Source of the DNA: Armatimonadota bacterium
GTDB lineage: Bacteria; Armatimonadota; Chthonomonadetes; Chthonomonadales; CAJBBX01
Length of the DNA: 64,000 nucleotides
Assembly (NCBI GenBank): GCA_026392115.1
Contig: JAPLCQ010000086.1
Coordinates: forward strand, 57,272 to 121,271
Direction of reading: 5' to 3'
Shown here: positions 34,859 to 43,279 of the stretch, piece by piece
How positions within the stretch are numbered: the stretch's first letter is position 1
Layout: each line of letters starts with the position of its first letter
Notes under the pieces: model-generated
Told to the model about the DNA's origin: nothing
The model's database searches: none
Seen by the model: the letters and a program-made list of their open reading frames with translations, nothing else
Position numbers and translations under genes: made by a program

Positions 34859-36150
34859 GCAAACCGGCGGCCGACGCCTGCCAGGGAAAGGCGCTCCACT
34901 TCCTGGCGCACGGGTCCGGCGGCGCGGCGCGCGCTGCCGTGAGCATCCACGAAACCGTGCGGGAGGCCGGCTGGCGCAGCATGCTTGTCGTGGGCGATGA
35001 GGTGAACCGAACTGCCGATCGGATGCCGGGCAGGGGTTCCAGCGCGTTGGCGGACTTGCTCTGGAGCCGGGCCATGGCGCGACGCGTCCGGATGCGGCAG
35101 GCCCTGCAACCAAAGACATACTATCAGATGGATCGCCCGGCGCCCTTCCGCGCCGCCTCGTTCGCGGCGCCCTTCAAGCCGGATATCGTGCATCTGCACT
35201 GGGTCTCCGGCTTCATGTCCACGCGCGATATCGCGGACCTCGCCCGGCGCTTCGGTTGCCCCATCGTCTGGACCGTGGTGGACATGGCCCCCATGACGGG
35301 CGGATGCCACTACTCCTACGGCTGCGAGCGCTTCACGCAGGCCTGCGGCTGTTGCCCGGCGCTGCCCGGTTCGTCTCCGAGCGACCACTCGAACCAGACG
35401 CTTCGGCTGCGCGCCGCCGACCTGGCCGGATTGCCGATCACCGTGGTGGGAGCCACCGACTGGGTGGTCGAGCGCGCCCGGCGGAGCGCCGTGCTGGGCG
35501 GCTTCGAGGCCCTGCGCATCCCCTACGGCATCGATGCCGCGATCTTCCGCCCCGTTCCCAAGGCCGCCGCGCGACAGGCGCTGGGCCTGCCGCCTGACGT
35601 ACAGCTGCTCTTCTTCGGCGCCACGAGCCACGGGGACGCGAGGAAGGGCATGAGCATCCTGGCCGATGCGCTCACGCTATTGGCTGACGAACGGCCCGAC
35701 GGTCCGCCGCTCCACCTGCTGACTGCGGGCCGTCGTGCGCCGCGCAGCGAATACGATGAGCGCCTGCCGCGGCTGGACCTGGGGCCGATCACCGATGATC
35801 GGTTCCTGGCGCTCTGCTACCAGGCGGCCGACGCGTTCATCTGCCCCAGCGTGGAGGATGCTGGCCCGCTCATGGTGCCGGAGTCTCTGGTCTGCGGCAC
35901 TCCCGTGGTCACCTTCGCCGTCACCGGCGGCTCTCAGGACCTGATCCGCCACGGTCAAACAGGGTATATTGCCGACAGTCCCGACGGCGCGTCCCTGGCT
36001 CGCGGCATCCGCGAAACGCTGGAGGGTGTCCGATCAGGGCGCATCACCGCGGCCGGCGTGCGCGGCTCCCGCGTTCCGGGCAGCACCCGCGAAGATCAGG
36101 GCCGGGCCTATACAGAGCTCTACCGGCGGTTGGCGAAGGGCTCCCGGTGA
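34855..36150 (+). CDS. Glycosyltransferase family 4-like protein
   Basis: Start is GTG at 34855, overlapping the previous stop (GTGA); 431 aa. The N-terminal domain begins with LHFLAHGSGGAARAAVSI, the typical GT4 acceptor-domain loop, and the segment PDIVHLHWVSGFMS followed by DMAPMTGGCHYSYGC matches a GT4 subgroup with a conserved Cys-rich loop. The C-terminal donor domain has LLFFGATSHGDARKGM, ADAFICPSVEDAGPLMVPES and GTPVVTF. Donor sugar not predictable. Confidence 0.85.
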   Translation: MSKPAADACQGKALHFLAHGSGGAARAAVSIHETVREAGWRSMLVVGDEVNRTADRMPGRGSSALADLLWSRAMARRVRMRQALQPKTYYQMDRPAPFRAASFAAPFKPDIVHLHWVSGFMSTRDIADLARRFGCPIVWTVVDMAPMTGGCHYSYGCERFTQACGCCPALPGSSPSDHSNQTLRLRAADLAGLPITVVGATDWVVERARRSAVLGGFEALRIPYGIDAAIFRPVPKAAARQALGLPPDVQLLFFGATSHGDARKGMSILADALTLLADERPDGPPLHLLTAGRRAPRSEYDERLPRLDLGPITDDRFLALCYQAADAFICPSVEDAGPLMVPESLVCGTPVVTFAVTGGSQDLIRHGQTGYIADSPDGASLARGIRETLEGVRSGRITAAGVRGSRVPGSTREDQGRAYTELYRRLAKGSR

Positions 36151-36183
36151 CGCCGCGGCGCGAGTAACCGGTATGAACACCTA

Positions 36184-37320
36184 ATGGACAACCCGCAGCC
36201 CATCCCGTTCAACATGGCCGATTTCGGACCCCGCGAGGATGCCTACGCCCTCGAGGCGCTCCGATCGGGCAAGACCTCCGGCGACGGTCCCTTCGGCAAG
36301 CGCGCCGAGGCCCTGCTCGCGGAGGCCCTCGGGGCGCCGCGCGTCCTCCTCACCACCTCCTGCACCCACGCCCTGGAGATGACGGCGCTCTTGCTGGACC
36401 TGGAGCCCGGCGACGAGGTGATCGTCCCCTCCTTCACCTTCGTCTCCACGGTCAACGCCTTCGTCCTGCGCGGCGCCAGGCCGGTCTTCGTGGATGTCCG
36501 CGAGGAGACGCTGAACCTCGATGAGCGGTTGCTCGAGGAGGCGATCACCGACCGGACACGGGCCATCTACGTCGTCCACTACGCCGGTGTGGCCTGCTAC
36601 ATGGATCGCATCACGGCCATCGCGTCGGCCCGCGGCATCGCGGTCGTCGAGGACAACGCCCACGGCGTCTTCGCCTCCTATCGCGGCAAGGCCCTCGGTA
36701 CGTTCGGCGCCGCTGCCACGCTGAGTTTCCACGAGACCAAGAACTACACCTGCGGCGAGGGCGGCGCCCTGATCCTGAACGACGCCTCCATGGTCGAGCG
36801 GGCGGAGATCATCCGCGAGAAGGGCACCAACCGGAGCCGGTTCCTGCGCGGCCAGGTGGACAAGTACACGTGGGTCGATGTGGGTTCCAGTTACATACTC
36901 TCGGATGTGCTGGCCGGCGTGCTGCTGGCCCAGTTGGAGCGGCGCGAGGAGATTCGGCAGCGGCGCGCCGCCATCTGGGAGCGCTACCACGCTGGCCTGT
37001 GGCTCTGGGCGCGCGCCAAGGGCGCCCTGTTGCCCGCGGCGCCCGAGGAGTGCGAGCAGGGCTACCACCTCTTCTACATCCTCATGCCGACTGCGGCGCA
37101 ACGGAACGATGCGCTGGACTGCCTGCGTGCTCAGGGCATATCGGCGACGTTCCACTACCTGCCCTTGCACCTCTCGGATGTCGGCCGGAGCTACGGGTAC
37201 ATCGACGGCGATCTGCCCGTCACCGAGTCGGTCAGCGAGCGGCTCCTGCGACTCCCGTTCTATAATGGCCTCACCGAGGCCGACCAGGGCCGCGTTATCG
37301 CCGCCGTGGAGCGGCTCTGA
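36184..37320 (+). CDS. wecE: dTDP-4-amino-4,6-dideoxygalactose transaminase
   Basis: The 378-aa PLP aminotransferase converts dTDP-4-keto-6-deoxyglucose to dTDP-4-amino-4,6-dideoxygalactose using glutamate. The PLP lysine is Lys186 in FHETKNYTCGEGG. The block IIREKGTNRSRFLRGQVDKY and then TWVDVGSSYILSD is diagnostic for WecE/RffA within the DegT family. It needs dTDP-4-keto-6-deoxyglucose, whose dehydratase is not in the window, although rfbA is. The ATG overlaps the stop of a 3-codon ORF (ATGAACACCTAATG). Overlaps the following methyltransferase by 1 nt. Confidence 0.92.
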   Translation: MDNPQPIPFNMADFGPREDAYALEALRSGKTSGDGPFGKRAEALLAEALGAPRVLLTTSCTHALEMTALLLDLEPGDEVIVPSFTFVSTVNAFVLRGARPVFVDVREETLNLDERLLEEAITDRTRAIYVVHYAGVACYMDRITAIASARGIAVVEDNAHGVFASYRGKALGTFGAAATLSFHETKNYTCGEGGALILNDASMVERAEIIREKGTNRSRFLRGQVDKYTWVDVGSSYILSDVLAGVLLAQLERREEIRQRRAAIWERYHAGLWLWARAKGALLPAAPEECEQGYHLFYILMPTAAQRNDALDCLRAQGISATFHYLPLHLSDVGRSYGYIDGDLPVTESVSERLLRLPFYNGLTEADQGRVIAAVERL

Positions 37321-38168
37321 TGGCCCGATCGCACACCGACGCACCCGGTCGGCGCTACCTGAACCTCGGGTGCGGTCGCCGCTTCTCCAAGGCGCCGGAG
37401 TGGACGAACATCGACATCCGTTCGTCGCATGACCGCGTCATCGCCCACGACCTCGCCGACGGCATACCGTTCCCGGACGGCACGTTCGACGTGGTCTACC
37501 ACTCCAATATGCTGGAGCACCTGGACCGCGCGGCCGCCGAGGGGCTCCTCCGCGAGTGCTGCCGGGTGCTGAAGCCGGGCGGCCTCTGCCGTGTGGGCGT
37601 GCCGGATATGGAGGATATCGCCCGCATCTACCTGGACGAGTTGGAGCAACGCGCCGCCGGCGGACCCGCCAACCGGCACGAGTGGATGGTCATCGAAATG
37701 ATCGACCAGATGGTGCGGCACGAGCCCGGCGGCGCCATGGCGGAGTACATCCGGAGCCACGGTCCGGCTGACGTGGAGTATGCGGTGGAGCGGGCGGGCA
37801 ACGTGGCGCGGCAAGTCGGCGCCCGGCCCGCGCCGCCGTCACGTCCGCCAGCGCCGTCGCTTCGGGCGCGCATCGGCCGGGCGCTGCGACGATGGCTCCT
37901 CAGCGAGAGCGAGTTGCGCGCTCTCGAAGTCGGCATCTACCGCACGGCCGGCGAGCCGCACCTGTGGATGTACGACCGATGCACCCTCGGCGCCCTGCTG
38001 AACGCCTGCGGCTTTGTGGAGCTGAGCATTCGCGCATACAACGAGTCGGCCATCCCCGGCTGGTCGTCGCACGCCCTGGATGCCGACCCCGACGGCCGCG
38101 AGCACGCCCCCGACACGCTCTACATGGAGGCGCGCAAGCCGGAGAGCGCGTCCGGGCCCGCGCGGTAA
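37320..38168 (+). CDS. Class I SAM-dependent methyltransferase
   Basis: A 282-aa protein with motif I LNLGCGRRFSKAP, acidic residue in TNIDIRSS, motif III/IV FDVVYHSNMLEHLD and LKPGGLCRVGVPD. A proline-rich segment (about residues 168-182) divides the core from a C-terminal part that resembles the substrate lid of methyltransferases found in glycan clusters. It probably methylates a sugar, or the glycan end to stop chain growth, which would suit the Wzt glycan-binding domain; this is inference. ATG overlaps the wecE stop (TGATG). Confidence 0.8.
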   Translation: MARSHTDAPGRRYLNLGCGRRFSKAPEWTNIDIRSSHDRVIAHDLADGIPFPDGTFDVVYHSNMLEHLDRAAAEGLLRECCRVLKPGGLCRVGVPDMEDIARIYLDELEQRAAGGPANRHEWMVIEMIDQMVRHEPGGAMAEYIRSHGPADVEYAVERAGNVARQVGARPAPPSRPPAPSLRARIGRALRRWLLSESELRALEVGIYRTAGEPHLWMYDRCTLGALLNACGFVELSIRAYNESAIPGWSSHALDADPDGREHAPDTLYMEARKPESASGPAR

Positions 38169-38170
38169 CC

Positions 38171-39400
38171 ATGCCGCACGCCCTCATCTTCAGCCCCAAC
38201 AGCGCGGGACACCGGCAAGTCTATGTCTGCGTCATGGCGGACTGGTTCCTTCGCCAGGGCTGCGAGGTCACCATCGCCGTGGGCCGTTCGGAACCGGGCT
38301 TGCCGGCCGACCGGAGCCCCATGGTCGCCGCCGTAGCCGCGCGCCCCGGCGCCCTTGTGGTGGACCTGGGCGATACGGGGGCAACCAACTGGACGCCCGG
38401 CTACTGGCTGCCCCGGCTTGCCGAGCTGGAGGCGCAAACCAAGCCGGACTGGACCGTGCTGCCCACGGGCGATGATGCGCGGCACAGCCTGGCGGGCCTG
38501 GGCGCCGCGGGCCGACCCACGCGAACGCGCCGCGCCGCCCTCTTCATCCGCGTGGACCACTACTACCGTCGCGACCTGAGCGCCCTGCCGACGATGCAGC
38601 GGCTCGGCCGCCGCGTGCGCTGGATGCAGCACAACCGGGCCGAGCGCGGCTTCTTTCGTCGGCGGGTATGGAAGTCCTTGGGCCTCGACGCGGCCATGTC
38701 GACGAATGTCGACTTCCTGCGCGGCAGCCGCGACGCGCGGTACCACTACATTCCCGAGATGTACCGCGCGTTCGTCGAGCCCATGCCGGAGCCCGACGAC
38801 GCCACGCGGCGCGCCGCGGATGAGTGCCGGGCCTTCCTGGCCGCGCACGGGGATCAGGCGCCGATCGTCTTCTTCGGCGGACGCTACGCCCGGCGCGGCT
38901 ATGACGTGCTGCTGCGGCTCGCGGCCGACGACGAGAGCCTGGTGTTCGCCGCCGCCGGCCGCCCCGCAGACCACCAGGCCTACCGCCACGATCCGGAGCC
39001 GCTCCGCCGGCGGTTGCGTGAACAGGGGCGTATCTGGGAGGCCGAGACGCCCTTCATGGCCGTCAACCCGCTTGTTGAGGTGCTCTACGGCGCGGCGCCG
39101 TTCGTGCTGCTGCCATACACGGAGCAGTACTGCCTCACGGGAACCCTGGTCGAGGCCACCGCGTTCGGCAGGCCGCTGCTGGCGCCGGACATCGGCTGGA
39201 TGGCGGCCCGCATCCGGGAAAACGGCCTGGGTCTGACCTACCGCCACCGCGACGACGACGACATGGCGGCGCGTCTCGCCGAGCTTCGCGCCGCGCCCGG
39301 GCGCTACGCCGCCGGGTCGGCCGCCTTCGGCCGCGAGTTCCAGCGCGACCGCGTGGACGCCGCACTGGCGTCCGTCTTCGGGGACGTGGCCCATGCGTGA
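38171..39400 (+). CDS. GT-B-fold glycosyltransferase-like protein (409 aa)
   Basis: The start ATG (38171) lies 2 nt after the methyltransferase stop. The N-terminus ALIFSPNSAGHRQVYVCVMADWFL is a GT-B acceptor-domain opening. The C-terminal half has IVFFGGRYARRGYDVLL, the donor-side EX7E-like region in PYTEQYCLTGTLVEATAFGRPLLAPD, and a G-L segment. It is a distant GT4-like enzyme; I do not recognise its subfamily. Overlaps the next gene by 8 nt. Confidence 0.72.
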   Translation: MPHALIFSPNSAGHRQVYVCVMADWFLRQGCEVTIAVGRSEPGLPADRSPMVAAVAARPGALVVDLGDTGATNWTPGYWLPRLAELEAQTKPDWTVLPTGDDARHSLAGLGAAGRPTRTRRAALFIRVDHYYRRDLSALPTMQRLGRRVRWMQHNRAERGFFRRRVWKSLGLDAAMSTNVDFLRGSRDARYHYIPEMYRAFVEPMPEPDDATRRAADECRAFLAAHGDQAPIVFFGGRYARRGYDVLLRLAADDESLVFAAAGRPADHQAYRHDPEPLRRRLREQGRIWEAETPFMAVNPLVEVLYGAAPFVLLPYTEQYCLTGTLVEATAFGRPLLAPDIGWMAARIRENGLGLTYRHRDDDDMAARLAELRAAPGRYAAGSAAFGREFQRDRVDAALASVFGDVAHA

Positions 39401-40406
39401 GGGCGTGAACCCGGGCATGGCGTCGGGGCCGCTGGGTCTGACGCTGAACCACCGCGTCATCATCCCCATCTACATCCCGGAGACCGCGGGCTACTTCAGC
39501 CGCGCGCTGGAGGTGCTGGAGCTCTGCCTCGCGTCGCTGCGCAAGACGGCGCAGGGCCGGGCCGCCGTCAGCCTGGTCATCAACGGCGCCTGCCCGGAGT
39601 GCCGAGCCCTGGTGGAGCGCGAGGTCGGGCGCGGATGGATCGACCGTACCGTCTTCAACTCGGTGAACGTGGGCCGCGTCAACGCCATGGTGGCCGAGGC
39701 GAGGTCGGCCCACGAGCCGCTCATCACGCTGGCCGATGCCGACGCCCTCTTCCGTGAGGGGTGGCTCCAGGCCGTGGAGCGGCTTTTCGCGGCCTTCCCC
39801 GAGTGCGGCTTCGCGGCGCCGCTGCCGCATCCCGTCATGTACCGGCGCCACGCGCTCAGCACGCTCTTCGGCGCCTGGACCGGCAGGTTGCTCTCCGAGG
39901 CGAAGGTCGTGGATGAGGCCGACCTGGACCGCTTCGCGCGCAGCACGGCCAACCCCGACTGCTTCGGTCCCGTGGACCGCGCTTCGCAGGTCATCGTGCG
40001 GCGGAACGGGTATACCGCCTGTGTGGGCGCGGGCCACTTCGTCTGCACGCTCCGCTACGAGGCCGTGCGCGGGCTGCCTCCCATTCCGACGCCGCGGATC
40101 ATGGGGCCGCCGGCCAACGAGCGGCTGGACCTGCCGCCCGACATGGCGGGCTTCTGGCGGCTTTCGACCACGATGGCGCATGTGGACCATATGGGGAACG
40201 TGCCCGAGCCGTGGATGCAAGAGCTGGTGGAGCGGCTGCGCGAGCCCGACGCCGCACCGAACGCCGACGCCGCGATCACGCCGTACCGGCAACCATTGGC
40301 GTCGGCGCTGGACTGGTCCATTCGCCGCCGGGCCGGCGACCTGCTGGGCCGGTGGCTGGCACGCAGACGCCGCCTCCGCGCGGCGCGAGGGGAGGGCGGA
40401 TCATGA
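39393..40406 (+). CDS. Glycosyltransferase family 2-like (GT-A fold)
   Basis: A 337-aa protein with a GT-A nucleotide-binding start (HRVIIPIYIPE) and the metal-binding D-x-D in LITLADADALFREGW. The later ACVGAGHFVCTLRYEAVRGL resembles the acceptor loop of GT2 enzymes. No membrane helices, so it is a soluble cytoplasmic transferase. It overlaps the following neuB by 4 nt (ATGA), so it might use or accept the nonulosonic acid made by the next genes; that is only context. Confidence 0.75.
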   Translation: MREGVNPGMASGPLGLTLNHRVIIPIYIPETAGYFSRALEVLELCLASLRKTAQGRAAVSLVINGACPECRALVEREVGRGWIDRTVFNSVNVGRVNAMVAEARSAHEPLITLADADALFREGWLQAVERLFAAFPECGFAAPLPHPVMYRRHALSTLFGAWTGRLLSEAKVVDEADLDRFARSTANPDCFGPVDRASQVIVRRNGYTACVGAGHFVCTLRYEAVRGLPPIPTPRIMGPPANERLDLPPDMAGFWRLSTTMAHVDHMGNVPEPWMQELVERLREPDAAPNADAAITPYRQPLASALDWSIRRRAGDLLGRWLARRRRLRAARGEGGS

Positions 40407-41413
40407 AGCCGGGTGGATGCTGGATCATCGCCGAGGTGGCGCAGGCCCACGACGGCAGCCTGGGCGCGGCCCACGCCTACATCGACGCCGCCGCCCGGGC
40501 GGGCGCCGACGCCGTAAAGTTCCAGACGCACATCGCCGCCGCCGAGAGCACCCCCGGCGAGCCCTGGCGCGTGAAGTTCAGCAAGCAGGACGAGACGCGC
40601 TACGAGTACTGGCGGCGGATGCAGTTCACCGAGACGCAGTGGCACGGCCTGAAGCAGCACGCCGACGAGGCGGGCATCGCCTTCCTCAGTTCGCCCTTCT
40701 CCATGCAGGCCGTGGAACTCCTGTCCCGCGTCGGCGTGGCGGCCTGGAAGGTGGCCAGCGGCGAGGTGAGCAACACGGAGATGCTGCGGGCCATGTGCGC
40801 CTGCGGTCTGCCCGTGATCCTCTCCTCGGGCATGAGCCCGCTCTCCGAGCTCGACGCCGCCGCGGATGTCGTTCGGAAGGCGGGATGCGACCTGACCGTG
40901 CTGCAATGCACCAGCGCCTACCCCTGCCCGCCGGAGCGCGTGGGGCTCAACATGCTGGCGGCGCTCCGCGGGCGCTACGGCTGCAAGGTGGGCCTCTCGG
41001 ACCATACCGGCGCCATCTGGTCTCCCGTGGCGGCCGCGGCCCTGGGCGCGGACGTGCTGGAGGTGCACATCACCTTCAGCCGCGAGTGCTTCGGACCCGA
41101 CGTGCCCGCGTCGCTCACGCTGGAGGAGCTGCGCATGATGGTCGAGGGCGTCCGCGCAGTCGAGCGCCTTCGGGCGGCCCCGGTGGACAAGGACGGCATG
41201 GCGCTCGATCTTGAGCCGCTGCGCAGGCTCTTCACCAAGAGCGCCGTGGCGACGCGCGACCTGCCCGCCGGCGCCCTGCTGGCGACCGGGATGCTGGCCG
41301 CCAAGAAGCCCGGCTCCGGCATTCCCGCCGACCGGATACCGGAACTGCTCGGCCGCCGACTGCGGCGCGCCGTGGCCGCCGACACGCTGTTGAGGGAGGA
41401 TGACCTTGACTGA
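40403..41413 (+). CDS. neuB: Nonulosonic acid synthase (NeuB/SpsE family)
   Basis: The 336-aa enzyme condenses phosphoenolpyruvate with an N-acetylmannosamine-type sugar to a 9-carbon sialic-type acid. It has the NeuB TIM barrel (IIAEVAQAHDGSLGAAH, DAVKFQTH, SSPFSMQAVELL, KVASGEVSN, LQCTSAYP, VGLSDHT) and the C-terminal antifreeze-like SAF domain (SAVATRDLPAGALL). With neuC and neuA next to it, the product could be N-acetylneuraminic acid or a deoxy relative such as legionaminic acid. The residue set does not let me choose. Confidence 0.92.
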   Translation: MKPGGCWIIAEVAQAHDGSLGAAHAYIDAAARAGADAVKFQTHIAAAESTPGEPWRVKFSKQDETRYEYWRRMQFTETQWHGLKQHADEAGIAFLSSPFSMQAVELLSRVGVAAWKVASGEVSNTEMLRAMCACGLPVILSSGMSPLSELDAAADVVRKAGCDLTVLQCTSAYPCPPERVGLNMLAALRGRYGCKVGLSDHTGAIWSPVAAAALGADVLEVHITFSRECFGPDVPASLTLEELRMMVEGVRAVERLRAAPVDKDGMALDLEPLRRLFTKSAVATRDLPAGALLATGMLAAKKPGSGIPADRIPELLGRRLRRAVAADTLLREDDLD

Positions 41414-42581
41414 CAGGCCCCGGCGCGTCTGCGTCGTGCTGGTGGACCGCGCCAACTACGGCCGCCTGAAGCCCGTGATCCGCGCCATCGATGAGCGCCC
41501 CGACCTGGAGTTGCAGATTCTGGCGGCGGGCACGATGGTCCTGGAGCGGTTCGGGCAGCCCGTCGATGTGGTTCGCCAGGACGGCTTCCGCGTGGACGGC
41601 GAGGCCTACATCGAGGTGGAGGGCTCCACGCCGGCCACCATGGCCAAGTCCGTGGGGCTGGGCGTCATCGAGTTCGCCGGCGAGTTCCAGCGGCTCAAGC
41701 CCGATGTGGTGCTGCTCATCGGCGACAGGTACGAGGCGCTGGCGGCCGCCATCGCGGCGGCCTACATGAACCTCTGCGTGGCGCACATCCAGGGCGGCGA
41801 GGTGTCCGGCTCCATCGACGAGAGCGCCCGCCACGCCATCACCAAGTTCGCGCAGTTCCACTTCCCCAGCACCCGCCGTTCGGCCGACTACATCGTGCGC
41901 ATGGGCGAGCGGCCCACATCAGTGCTGGCCATCGGCTGCCCGAGCAGCGATATCGCCCGCGTGATGGACCGCTCCCTCCCTCCAGAGGCGCTGAACGCCC
42001 GAGGCGGCGGCGCCGCCATCGACCCGGCGAACCCCTTTCTGCTGGTCATCTTCCATCCCACCACCACCGAGTACGGCGGCGAGCGGGCGCAGATGGAGCA
42101 GATGCTGGAGGCGTTGCGCCGCATCGCCATGCCCACCGTGCTGCTCTGGCCGAACATCGACGCCGGGTCCGACCACGTGAGCAAGGCCGTCCGCGTCTTT
42201 CGCGACCGGGAGAAGCCGTCCTGGCTCCGCACGCTGGTCAACCTGACGCCGGAAAACTACCTGAAGGCGCTGGCCAACACGGACTGCGCCGTGGGGAACT
42301 CCAGCAGCTTCGTGCGCGATGCGGGCTACTTCGGCACGCCCGTGGCCCTGGTTGGGGCGCGCCAGCACGGTCGCGAGACCGACCGGCACGTCACGCGCGT
42401 CGCGCCCGTGGCCGACGACATCGAGGCCGTTGTCCGCGCCCAACTCGCCGCCGGCCGGTACGAGCCCAGCACGCTCTACGGCGACGGATACGCCGCCGAG
42501 CGCATCGCCCGGAAGCTGGCCGAACTGGAGCCCTACGTACAGAAGCGCCTCGACTACATACACGACGAGGTCCCCGGGTGA
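41400..42581 (+). CDS. neuC: Hydrolysing UDP-sugar 2-epimerase (NeuC/LegG family)
   Basis: A 393-aa GT-B-fold enzyme that releases UDP while epimerising UDP-GlcNAc, or its 2,4-diacetamido relative, to the free mannose-type sugar used by NeuB. Signatures: LLIGDRYEALA, HIQGGEVSGSIDESARHAITKF, NIDAGSDHVSKAVRVFRD, VGNSSSFVRDAGYFGTP. ATG at 41400 sits immediately after GGAGG; a TTG at 41406 has the better 6-nt spacing, so the true start is uncertain by two codons. Overlaps neuB by 14 nt. Confidence 0.88.
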   Translation: MTLTDRPRRVCVVLVDRANYGRLKPVIRAIDERPDLELQILAAGTMVLERFGQPVDVVRQDGFRVDGEAYIEVEGSTPATMAKSVGLGVIEFAGEFQRLKPDVVLLIGDRYEALAAAIAAAYMNLCVAHIQGGEVSGSIDESARHAITKFAQFHFPSTRRSADYIVRMGERPTSVLAIGCPSSDIARVMDRSLPPEALNARGGGAAIDPANPFLLVIFHPTTTEYGGERAQMEQMLEALRRIAMPTVLLWPNIDAGSDHVSKAVRVFRDREKPSWLRTLVNLTPENYLKALANTDCAVGNSSSFVRDAGYFGTPVALVGARQHGRETDRHVTRVAPVADDIEAVVRAQLAAGRYEPSTLYGDGYAAERIARKLAELEPYVQKRLDYIHDEVPG

Positions 42582-43279
42582 GGGTGCTGGGCATCGTTAC
42601 GGCGCGGGGCGGCTCCAAGGGCATCCCGCACAAGAACATCGCGCCCGTGGCCGGCCGTCCGCTGCTCGCCTATACGGCGCAAGCGGCGCTGGCATCGAGC
42701 GCGCTGAGCCGCACGGTCCTCTCCACCGACGACGAGGCCATTGCCGAGGTCGGGCGCGCCTGCGGCCTGGACGTGCCCTTCATGCGGCCGCCCGAGCTGG
42801 CCCGCGACGACACGCCGACCATCCCCGTTCTGCAAGACGCGGTGCGGCGGCTGGAGGCGCGGGGCGACCGGTACGACGCCATCCTGACGCTCCAGCCGAC
42901 GAACCCGCTGCGCCTGCCGTCCGACATCGACGGCGCCGCCGACCTGCTGGAGAGGGCGGGCGCCGACTCCGTCATTTCCTTCGTGGATACCGGCGAGCGG
43001 CATCCGGCGCGGATGAAGTTCATCGATTCCGACGGGCGCGTCGTCGACCCGCCTTTCGCCGAGGCCTTCGAAGGGCAGCGGCGCCAGGACCTGCCGAAGC
43101 TCTACCTGCGCGACGGCTCGATCTACCTCACCCGTCGCGACGTGCTCATGGAACGCGGCTCGCTGAAGGGCGACGACTGCCGCGCCTGGCTCATGCCCGA
43201 GGACAGATCCTGCAATGTCGACACGCCCTTCGACCTGTTCCTGGTGGAACAGCTGCTCAGGTACCATGGCATCGCCTGA
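42578..43279 (+). CDS. neuA: CMP-nonulosonic acid cytidylyltransferase (NeuA family)
   Basis: The 233-aa enzyme activates the NeuB product with CTP. The N-terminal ARGGSKGIPHKNI is the nucleotide-binding loop, LTLQPTNPLR binds the sugar acid, and LYLRDGSIYLTRRDVL and ACNVD-like ending (SCNVDTPFDL) are family blocks. It lacks the C-terminal esterase domain of longer NeuA proteins. GTG overlaps the neuC stop (GTGA). A CMP-sugar transferase must exist; candidates are the GT-B genes nearby. Confidence 0.93.
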   Translation: MRVLGIVTARGGSKGIPHKNIAPVAGRPLLAYTAQAALASSALSRTVLSTDDEAIAEVGRACGLDVPFMRPPELARDDTPTIPVLQDAVRRLEARGDRYDAILTLQPTNPLRLPSDIDGAADLLERAGADSVISFVDTGERHPARMKFIDSDGRVVDPPFAEAFEGQRRQDLPKLYLRDGSIYLTRRDVLMERGSLKGDDCRAWLMPEDRSCNVDTPFDLFLVEQLLRYHGIA

